Part shown: piece after piece, positions 33,647 through 39,052 of the stretch
How positions within the stretch are numbered: position 1 is the first letter of the stretch
Layout: each line of letters starts with the position of its first letter
DNA from: Longibacter sp051155795
GTDB lineage: Bacteria; Bacteroidota; Rhodothermia; Rhodothermales; Salinibacteraceae
Direction: 5' to 3'
Assembly: GCF_051155795.1 (NCBI RefSeq)
Contig: NZ_DAXETW010000104.1
Span: 1-39,052 of the forward strand
DNA: 39,052 nt
Program-made: the position numbers and the translations under genes
Notes under the pieces: generated by a model
The model's database searches: none
The model's input: the letters and a program-made list of their open reading frames with translations, nothing else
What the model was told of the DNA's origin: nothing

Positions 33647-34268
33647 GCCGAAACGCCCAGAGACGCTGCCTCTGGCAACAATGCACCCGGTTCTCAACAA
33701 ATACCGGATTGGTTCATATAAACTATACAAATATCGCAACAGCTGGCTTCATCCAGATGACACCGGCAAAGCATAGATACCCACGCTCAGACAGGAGCCC
33801 CCGGAATCTTCCCCGCTGCGACCGATGAGGATAGCGGTTTCGATCGGCAGATCCGCCGCGCGATTTCGTGGATCGGGATTTGCTGCGACGTACGATACAG
33901 ATCGGAGGACACGTCCCCGTTCCACTTAGGAACGCTCCGACTGACCCAGGAGGCCTCGTCCCCAGTGGCCCGCCCGATACGTAGCATGATGCGGATCCGG
34001 TCGATGTTCTCCCCGCCCGGCGCTTGACAACAGGCGCCGCGGCAGGGTGTCGACGCTCCCGCCAGTGGGGTCGCTGCAGTGCGGTGTTATCGGCTGTAAG
34101 AAGCGGGCCTGCGTGCATCACGGGTGCTTGCACCGAATGGAAAGTTATTTCCACTTCGGTCATATTCGTGATTTTTGTCACGATGATTCGTACGTTTTGG
34201 TTGCTAAGGCCCGGGGTATAAGGAAACGGGGCGACCGATCTTGTTTTATTCCTAACCGCGAGACTGCC
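33647..34268. other. 622-base stretch without a supported gene
   Basis: A small hairpin (CCAGAG/CTCTGG, 33657-33675) follows the SDR gene but has no U-tract. Bases 33710-33740 are AT-rich. On the minus strand, 33787-33987 is a short open frame with an EIARRI...AGKIPGAPV pattern that vaguely recalls an excisionase-type helix-turn-helix; it is not supported as a gene. From 34137 to 34260 the sequence becomes AT-rich and carries the inverted repeat and promoter-like boxes ahead of the HTH gene. Confidence 0.5.
34166..34183. promoter_or_regulatory. Inverted repeat upstream of the HTH gene
   Basis: TCGTGA (34166-34171) and TCACGA (34178-34183) are exact inverted copies with a 6-base spacer. They lie 86 bases before the GTG start of a helix-turn-helix protein, in an AT-rich island. 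A TACGTTTTG string, close to the Bacteroidota -7 box, begins at 34191. An autoregulatory operator is a reasonable guess. Confidence 0.45.
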
Positions 34269-34871
34269 GTGTCCCTGAATACGACCGTGCAGACGGAAAC
34301 GATTGAAAAGTTGAAGGAGCGCCGGAACCAGATTCTGGCGTTCATCGACGAGCACTTTGGTACCCAGCGTGCGTTCTGCGAAGCTACGGGACTGAAGCCG
34401 GCTCGCGTGAGCAAGGCGCTCCAGAACCGATATCTGACCAACCGCCGGCTTCTCCCGATCGAACACGCGATCGAGGAGTGGAAAGAGGAACAGGGGCTTG
34501 GTGCGTCGACGGACGGGATTACGATGCCGGTCTACCGGCTGCAGTCGCGGCGCCTGCGCCCGACCGGGCTGCAGGAGACGGTTACGCCGCGCCTGCTGAA
34601 GGAAGAATGTGACGCCAATGAGCTTGCATACATCCTCGTCACGCCATACCACCATTCCGTCATAGAACTGGTCGACGCGCAGGGAGCCCTTCCGCAGGAA
34701 CTGGACGCACCGAACGGAACGTCGTCTGCTCGCTACGCCGCCCTTCTGAATGGCCAGTGGGACTACGTTACGGTGATGTGGGACATGGGTGGGACGCCGT
34801 CGCTGGCGGAACGCACCGATGCCGACGTGAAGCTCTTCGGACGCCCGGTCAGTACCATCAAACTGTTATAG
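34269..34871 (+). CDS. Unrecognised protein with N-terminal helix-turn-helix
   Basis: I do not recognise this family. The 200-residue protein starts with a basic helix (about 10-28), followed by a helix-turn-helix-like pattern TQRAFCEATGLKPARVSKAL (32-51), similar to phage-type Xre/Cro domains. A Pro/Gly-rich linker leads to a mixed region with MPVYRLQSRRLRPTG and LAYILVTPYHHSVIELV and a C-terminal WDYVTVMWDMGG that may form a beta-sheet. The GTG at 34269 is preferred because the upstream AT-rich sequence contains promoter-like boxes; an in-frame ATG at 34137 would add 44 residues. A terminator follows at once. A transcription regulator is the most likely guess. Confidence 0.65.
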   Translation: MSLNTTVQTETIEKLKERRNQILAFIDEHFGTQRAFCEATGLKPARVSKALQNRYLTNRRLLPIEHAIEEWKEEQGLGASTDGITMPVYRLQSRRLRPTGLQETVTPRLLKEECDANELAYILVTPYHHSVIELVDAQGALPQELDAPNGTSSARYAALLNGQWDYVTVMWDMGGTPSLAERTDADVKLFGRPVSTIKLL

Positions 34872-34895
34872 GTAGCACGTCTCCCTCGCGGCGTC

Positions 34896-34920
34896 AAACC
34901 GCGGGCGGTTTCGTTTTATT
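34896..34920 (+). terminator. Intrinsic terminator after the HTH gene, first hairpin
   Basis: AAACCGC (34896-34902) pairs with GCGGTTT (34905-34911), followed by CGTTTTATT. The loop is tight, so only the outer 5 or 6 pairs may form. Confidence 0.6.
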
Positions 34921-34930
34921 TCCGCATACC

Positions 34931-34968
34931 AAACGCTCAGACTCGTCCGGGTCTGAGCGTTTTTCTTT
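34931..34968 (+). terminator. Intrinsic terminator after the HTH gene, second hairpin
   Basis: CGCTCAGAC (34934-34942) and GTCTGAGCG (34951-34959) form a perfect 9-bp stem with an 8-base loop, followed by TTTTTCTTT. This is the stronger of two consecutive terminators. Confidence 0.85.
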
Positions 34969-35308
34969 GCTCGGGTCGACCCAACTTTCCTGCCCCCGCG
35001 GCGAAACTTCATCTCGTCATTGCGTGCTACGGTATTCCACGGTACGGTCGACTGAGCTCGGGTATGAACGCATCCCAGAGTCTTTCGCTGCAGAGACCGT
35101 TGGGCAGAAGGAGGGGCCCGGCTGAGCCGGCGGCGTGCATGATTGAACACGTCTGACCCAGACCAATCGATCGTTCTAGATGCAACGATGTTATCTAAGG
35201 AGACACACATCGGCAGCCTGGATCGTATTCCTTTATGTACGAACCGTGGAGGATGTATTGCTTCCTCGTCGGTTTCTTATTTCATCCAGGACGGAGGATT
35301 CTTTGCGC

Positions 35309-36040
35309 ATGCCTGATCGCCACGCCCTTGCCGATCCGTCGATGTCGAGTTCCGGTGCGACACAGCGATGGTTTGATGCCGCGCCGCTCGTGCCGGAATC
35401 GAACAGCCGCCTGTATCTTATCATCGAGTTTCTGGCACTCTTCGCTGGGTTACCGGTGCTTCTCTTCACCCAGCGGCACACCCTCGAAGGCATGATCGTG
35501 CCGACGCTGCTGCTCCTCGCTGCATTCTGTGTCGCCATTCTGTGGCATGATCAAGCCTTCGACCGGTCTCGCTTATGGAACCGCAGTCGATTCAAGCGGC
35601 GGGTCGTGCGCGCGATCGGCTATTTCATCCCGGGAGCGGCCGTCGTCGTGGTTGCCCTTGGCGTGATTCGGCCGGATCTGCTGCTCACCTTTCCGCAAGC
35701 GTATCCGAAGGTCTGGATCGCGATCATGGTGACCTACCCCTTCGTGTCCGTTTATCCGCAGGAGGTCATCTTCCGCGCCTTCCTGTTTCACCGCTACGAC
35801 GCTCTCTTCCCCCGTAACTGGTCGAAGATCGTGGCGAGCGGTGCGGCCTTCGGCCTGGCTCACATCATCTTTGCCAACTGGGTGGCCCCGCTCATGACGG
35901 CCGCGAGCGGGGTCTGGTTCGCCCGAACCTATTCACGAACTGGATCTACGCTCCAGGTCTCGATTGAGCACGGCATCTGGGGATGTTTCGCGTTTACCAT
36001 CGGCCTCGGCTGGTACATCTACAGCGGAGCGATCGGGTAA
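35309..36040 (+). CDS. CPBP family intramembrane metalloprotease
   Basis: The 243-residue membrane protein belongs to the CPBP/Abi (CAAX-prenyl-protease-like) family. It has about six hydrophobic segments (about 35-55, 62-80, 102-121, 135-150, 175-200 and 224-240). The first motif reads QEVIFRAFLFHR (151-162), so the EExxxR Glu pair is Gln151-Glu152 with Arg156. The second motif is FGLAHIIFAN (His185) and the third is IEHGIWG (Glu220, His221). The ATG at 35309 is chosen since upstream codons lack family features. Some family members cleave prenylated proteins or give bacteriocin immunity; the role here is unknown. It converges on the copper cluster. Confidence 0.85.
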   Translation: MPDRHALADPSMSSSGATQRWFDAAPLVPESNSRLYLIIEFLALFAGLPVLLFTQRHTLEGMIVPTLLLLAAFCVAILWHDQAFDRSRLWNRSRFKRRVVRAIGYFIPGAAVVVVALGVIRPDLLLTFPQAYPKVWIAIMVTYPFVSVYPQEVIFRAFLFHRYDALFPRNWSKIVASGAAFGLAHIIFANWVAPLMTAASGVWFARTYSRTGSTLQVSIEHGIWGCFAFTIGLGWYIYSGAIG

Positions 36041-36063
36041 ACGGCTGGAACGCAGCGGCTCGC

Positions 36064-36465
36064 TCAGGCAGATGTTGACGCATCCGCATGGGTCGTGTCG
36101 GCATCGGACGGCGCAGGCAGATCCAGGGTCGTCGTGTCTGGCAGCGCGGTCAGGCCCTCTACCCGGATCTCGCTACCTTCAACGATCAGGTCGAACCGGA
36201 CGGGCTGGTCGATGTCGATGGCGTCGGCTTCATCAGTGCGAGCAACCGGCAGCGACATCACCATGGCCGGCATCACGCCGGGGATGGCTTCGTGGTGAAT
36301 AACGACGTCGCGTCCGCCGCTCGCCGTGCCCATGAATCGGCCGCGCACGTCTTCATAGCGTGTTACCTCCCGCGGGGCCTCTTCGGACTGGCACCCGCTT
36401 CCGAACGTAGTGGGCAGCGCCAGGAGAAGAGCGATGAGGGCGAAGCGTAAGGAAACCGAAAGCAT
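36064..36465 (-). CDS. CusF-like periplasmic copper-binding lipoprotein
   Basis: The 133-residue protein has a lipoprotein signal with lipobox SGC (Cys25). The mature domain resembles the small CusF-type copper-binding proteins: RGRFMGTASGGRDVVIHHEA (41-60) is followed by IPGVMPAMVMSLPV (61-74). His57/58 and Met65, 68 and 70 are placed like CusF copper ligands. It is the last gene of the minus-strand copper cluster, 32 bases downstream of the SafE-like gene. The start ATG at 36465 gives the signal peptide directly; the open frame further upstream is not coding-like. Confidence 0.8.
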   Translation of the reverse strand: MLSVSLRFALIALLLALPTTFGSGCQSEEAPREVTRYEDVRGRFMGTASGGRDVVIHHEAIPGVMPAMVMSLPVARTDEADAIDIDQPVRFDLIVEGSEIRVEGLTALPDTTTLDLPAPSDADTTHADASTSA

Positions 36466-36497
36466 GGTAGATCGGAGGCCGGAAGGGGACGTTCGAT

Positions 36498-37223
36498 TTA
36501 TGCCGGATCCACGAACGGAAGGAAGCGGCATGTGCCAGGAGAGAACATCGCTTCCTTCAGGTCCGGGCTGAGCAGGGTGCCGAGCGACAGGCCGCGGAGC
36601 ACGAGGAGCGTGCCCACAATCACGAGCCCGATCGGTACCAGCTTCTGGAGCCGGACGCGCCACGTGGCACTTGCCAGTCGCCCCATCATGCTCACGGCAA
36701 ACATCGCTGGAATCGTTCCGAGTCCGAAGGCGGCCATGAACGTCATGCTGGTGTAGATCGAGCCCGCCGTGACAGACGTCGCGAGCGCGGCGTAGACGAA
36801 GCCGCAGGGGAGAAGACCATTAAGCAACCCGACGACCAGCATGGCGCCGAAGCCGCCGCGGCGGTAAAGCGACTGGATCGGCTTCATGACGCGGCCGAGG
36901 AAGCGGGCAGGTACCTGCTCCAGGCGGCTGACACGCCGGCTTACCCACGGCACCAGCGCGCCGAGGATCATGAGCATCCCGATACCGATCGAGATCCATT
37001 GCTGGACGCCACTCAGCGAAACGAGCGCTCCCAGCGCACCGATGGCCCCGCCCAGCGTCGTGTACGTAACGGCTCGGCCGACATTGTAGAGGAGGCGCTC
37101 GGCAAGATATCGGCCGCGTGCCGCGGTGGCGCCCGGAAGACTCAGAGCAAGCGGCCCGCACATACCGATGCAGTGCACGCTGCCGAAAAAACCGAATGCG
37201 AGTCCGCCGAAAAACCAGTCCAT
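36498..37223 (-). CDS. SafE/UreH-like membrane transporter with copper-linked context
   Basis: The 241-residue membrane protein belongs to the TauE/SafE-UreH2 group that often accompanies cytochrome-oxidase assembly genes. The family motif HCIGMCGP (17-24) lies in the first membrane segment, and LLPCGFVYAAL (about 138-148) in a later one, giving Cys residues that may handle metal or thiol. About six hydrophobic segments are visible. It lies 34 bases downstream of the PCuAC gene and 32 upstream of the CusF-like gene, so it is probably part of the operon. Copper or sulfite transport are both possible; context favours copper. Confidence 0.85.
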   Translation of the reverse strand: MDWFFGGLAFGFFGSVHCIGMCGPLALSLPGATAARGRYLAERLLYNVGRAVTYTTLGGAIGALGALVSLSGVQQWISIGIGMLMILGALVPWVSRRVSRLEQVPARFLGRVMKPIQSLYRRGGFGAMLVVGLLNGLLPCGFVYAALATSVTAGSIYTSMTFMAAFGLGTIPAMFAVSMMGRLASATWRVRLQKLVPIGLVIVGTLLVLRGLSLGTLLSPDLKEAMFSPGTCRFLPFVDPA

Positions 37224-37257
37224 GGCCGCTCCCGATCGATGAGAAAAGACGTGCGGA

Positions 37258-37767
37258 TCAGTTGCCGGACGGTGCCGTGTTCTGGATTGACGCCTGAACG
37301 CGGCGCATGCCCGCCCGGGCGAAGGTCAACCGGACGGCCACAGTGGAGTCTGACACCAGCGGTTCCTTCAGATTCAGGAGCATGACGTGCTTGCCGCCCG
37401 GTTCGAGGACGACGTTCGACTTCGGCGCTACCGGGAGCGGGCCGATGGGGCGCATGCCCGTCATTCCATCGTCTCGCTGGTAGGATTCGTGGATTTCCAC
37501 AGTGTCCGCCTCGGACATCGACACTCGAACGAGCGTGTCCGGAGCCGCCGTGCCGTTGACGAGCCTCATGTACAGCGCCGAGTTGCCGCCGACGGGAGCC
37601 GGGCGAATCCAGAGAGACTGCACATCCATGCGCTGCGGGGTCGTGGGCGCGGCCGATGTTGGTTGCTGCGACTCCGAGGACTCGTCCGATCCGCACCCCG
37701 AGGCAAACAGGACAACGGCGGTCAGCAGGGAAAGTGCGGTAATCAGGCGACGTGTCGAGACGTACAT
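37258..37767 (-). CDS. PCu(A)C family copper chaperone lipoprotein
   Basis: This periplasmic chaperone delivers Cu(I) to the CuA centre of cytochrome oxidase, often together with SCO. The 169-residue protein has a lipoprotein signal with lipobox ASGC (Cys25). Its copper site follows the H-x-X10-M-X21-H-x-M spacing exactly: His93, Met105, His127 and Met129. The Met that usually follows the first His is Glu94. The gene is 40 bases downstream of the SCO gene and 34 upstream of the SafE-like gene. Confidence 0.92.
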   Translation of the reverse strand: MYVSTRRLITALSLLTAVVLFASGCGSDESSESQQPTSAAPTTPQRMDVQSLWIRPAPVGGNSALYMRLVNGTAAPDTLVRVSMSEADTVEIHESYQRDDGMTGMRPIGPLPVAPKSNVVLEPGGKHVMLLNLKEPLVSDSTVAVRLTFARAGMRRVQASIQNTAPSGN

Positions 37768-37807
37768 AAACGGTGGGAATCGGGGGACGGAACGCGTCGT
37801 GCAGGGC

Positions 37808-38419
37808 CTATCCGCGGAGTTTCTGAATGTCTTCGATGATCAACTCCGGCGGTGTGCCGCTGCCGTGGTAGCGGTATCGAACGCGACCGCGCGAGTCCAC
37901 GAGCGTGATCTGGTCGGTGTGGTCGATGAAGTACGTGCCGGTCGTGTCGCCGGACGAGACTTCACTCTTGATCTGAAGCTGCTGCATGAGCGCGTCGATT
38001 GTGTCCGGCGAACCGGTCAGGAACGGCCAGTTTGCATCTTCCAGACCGAACGCGGACCGGTAGGCATGGAGTCGGGCGGGCGTATCGCGTCGGGGATCGA
38101 AGGTGAGCGTTACGAAGCGGACGTCCGACGGGCTGTCCAGGCGACGACGCACCTCGTCCATCTTGCCTGTAATCCGCGGGCATACGTCCGGGCACTGGGT
38201 ATAGACCGCCCCGACGACGAGGATTTCCCCGGCGTAGTCCTGCGGAAACGTGACGTGCGAAGAGTCCTGGTTGACCAGCTGGAACCGGTCCGCGCTCAGA
38301 TCCTCATGAACCGGCAGGCTGTCGCCGGAGCACGCCACGAGCAGGAGAGCAGCAAGCACGGCGGCAGCGATCACTTTCAGGCTGCCGGGGATCGGAGAAA
38401 CACCACTGTCGTTCTTCAT
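37808..38419 (-). CDS. SCO1/SenC family cytochrome oxidase assembly lipoprotein
   Basis: This thioredoxin-fold protein inserts or reduces copper at CuA of cytochrome oxidase. The 203-residue protein has a lipoprotein signal with lipobox LVAC (Cys30). Copper ligands are the C76-x3-C80 pair in TQCPDVCPR and His167 in FIDHTDQ. LTFDPRRDTPARL (105-117) is also a SCO signature. The ATG at 38419 gives a correct signal; the frame stays open to 38494 but lacks coding character. It is first in the four-gene minus-strand copper operon. No oxidase subunit lies inside the window. Confidence 0.93.
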   Translation of the reverse strand: MKNDSGVSPIPGSLKVIAAAVLAALLLVACSGDSLPVHEDLSADRFQLVNQDSSHVTFPQDYAGEILVVGAVYTQCPDVCPRITGKMDEVRRRLDSPSDVRFVTLTFDPRRDTPARLHAYRSAFGLEDANWPFLTGSPDTIDALMQQLQIKSEVSSGDTTGTYFIDHTDQITLVDSRGRVRYRYHGSGTPPELIIEDIQKLRG

Positions 38420-38843
38420 GGTGAATCGAGCAGATGTGAGGGTGCGCGAAGTATCGTGGGAACGATGATCACGCCGTTGCGCATTCGGTGCCAAAGCGAG
38501 GACCGATTAGCCCGGTCGAGGCCGCGTGGACGATCCGGTTGTGATGCGCGGTGCTTACATGAACCGAACCCGCTCCGGATAGAGCCCTTTTACGCAAGAA
38601 ATAGACGTGAAACGGAGCCTTGCGTCTCGGCCCCCTTTCCGAATCATCACGTGATGTCATGTCGCGGCAGTGGGCGCGACCCGTTGCGATGTCGTTTGCC
38701 TTTTATCGATCCATTTCCCTCTTCCCCTGTTGACCATTCGCTCATTTACGTCCGTTCGGCGCCGGAAGAATCGTTTGGTGCATGGCGCGCGCGCCGCTCA
38801 CACCGCGTCTACCGCCGGCCCGACATTCGAACCTGCGGCAGGC
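38420..38843. other. 424-base divergent spacer, no gene seen
   Basis: The spacer lies between the SCO gene (minus) and a partial lipoprotein gene (plus). It must hold both promoters. Short frames exist but have no recognisable features, and I see no hairpin or long repeat here. Confidence 0.4.
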
Positions 38844-39052
38844 ATGTCGTCGCGCCCTTGGTCCGTTTCCGGGACTACCTTTTTGCTGGGGGTGCTTCTT
38901 CTCACGGTCGTCGGGTGTGCATCGGACGCCTCGCGCACCGGTTCGGACCGGCCCATGCTTCCGCAGGCGTCTCCGCCGGCAGACTCCGCTGAAACCATGC
39001 CTCCGGGGTTTGTGCGAGAGGCGGTGCCCCGGCGCATCCGGATTAACGGTCC
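38844..39052 (+). CDS. Lipoprotein, 5' part of a gene cut by the window end
   Basis: An ATG at 38844 opens a frame that runs off the window after 69 complete codons. The first 25 residues are a lipoprotein signal: SSRPW, a hydrophobic core with LLGVLLLTVV, and lipobox VVGC (Cys25). The next 40 residues are Ser/Pro/Ala-rich linker (RTGSDRPMLPQ, PPADSAETM), then VREAVPRRIRING at the end, where a folded domain may begin. It is divergent from the copper cluster. Function unknown. Confidence 0.7.
   Translation, partial: MSSRPWSVSGTTFLLGVLLLTVVGCASDASRTGSDRPMLPQASPPADSAETMPPGFVREAVPRRIRING

Larger units (their letters stand above)
34872..35308. other. 437-base spacer holding two terminators
   Basis: The stretch has two hairpin-plus-T-tract terminators (34896-34920 and 34931-34968) directly after the HTH gene. 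The rest, to the CPBP start at 35309, shows no gene. An AAGGAG string at 35197 is not followed by a usable start codon. The frame of the CPBP gene is open from 35180, but the added residues do not look like the family. Confidence 0.5.

Noticed and set aside
33657..33675. Hairpin CCAGAG/CTCTGG after the SDR gene as a terminator
   Set aside because: The stem is only 6 bp and no T-tract follows on either strand.
33723..34655. 310-codon minus-strand open frame
   Set aside because: Its upstream half is antisense to the HTH gene and the rest has no recognisable motif.
35180..35308. Longer CPBP start at ATG 35180
   Set aside because: The 43 extra residues are unlike the family, and the spacing to membrane segments fits ATG 35309.
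37502..38992. 496-codon plus-strand open frame over the copper genes
   Set aside because: It is antisense to PCuAC and SCO, which have clear motifs and signals, and its end is in another frame from the partial lipoprotein gene.

Overview
The window is GC-rich, gene-dense chromosomal DNA. It fits the Rhodothermota (Salinibacter/Rhodothermus side of the old Bacteroidetes). It has a SusC/SusD pair, a Bacteroidota-type Mrp that has lost its CxxC, lipoprotein signals on many exported proteins, an archaeal/cyanobacterial-flavoured accessory set (carotenoid oxygenase, a DUF3177-like membrane protein) and 60%+ GC by eye. The lineage is an inference from family content. No rRNA, tRNA, CRISPR array, prophage or intact insertion sequence was found.

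Layout. 128-5.7 kb: LolD-type ABC ATPase, carotenoid oxygenase, a tandem YjbQ-like protein and the exonuclease VII large subunit. 5.8-10.3 kb: SusC/SusD nutrient uptake pair with a clear promoter and a strong terminator. 10.5-13.8 kb: low-molecular-weight phosphatase, DUF3177-like membrane protein, a HAD-like/nucleoside deaminase fusion, an RlpA-like lipoprotein and a cupin. 14-17 kb: acuC and acuB (minus) divergent from a DUF58 protein, with a perfect palindrome between them. 17.1-21.5 kb: two M20 metallopeptidases flanking a HATPase-GNAT fusion gene that overlaps a STAS gene by 55 nt. 21.6-23.9 kb: TPR protein and outer-membrane barrel. 24-31.9 kb, all minus: NifU-domain protein, Mrp, Ppx/GppA, a 0.3-kb transposon relic, prmA, ubiE/menG, pfkA, a DUF1460 lipoprotein and aat. 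32-33.6 kb: biotin carrier protein and an SDR epimerase. 34-36 kb: an unrecognised HTH protein behind an inverted repeat, and a CPBP membrane protease. 36-38.4 kb, minus: a four-gene copper-delivery operon (SCO, PCuAC, SafE-like, CusF-like). The window ends inside a lipoprotein gene.

Most genes are housekeeping: Fe-S carriers (Mrp, NifU), quinone methylation, glycolysis, ribosomal protein methylation, N-end rule tagging and cytochrome-oxidase copper loading. The best candidates for something little described are the HATPase-GNAT/STAS module, in which both regulatory partners carry altered key residues (phospho-acceptor position is Glu; N-box Asn is Asp), the tandem YjbQ protein with a helical insertion, and the deaminase fused to a HAD-like domain lacking its catalytic aspartates. 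The intergenic DNA also holds a pair-tipped mobile-element relic and several perfect palindromes next to promoters.
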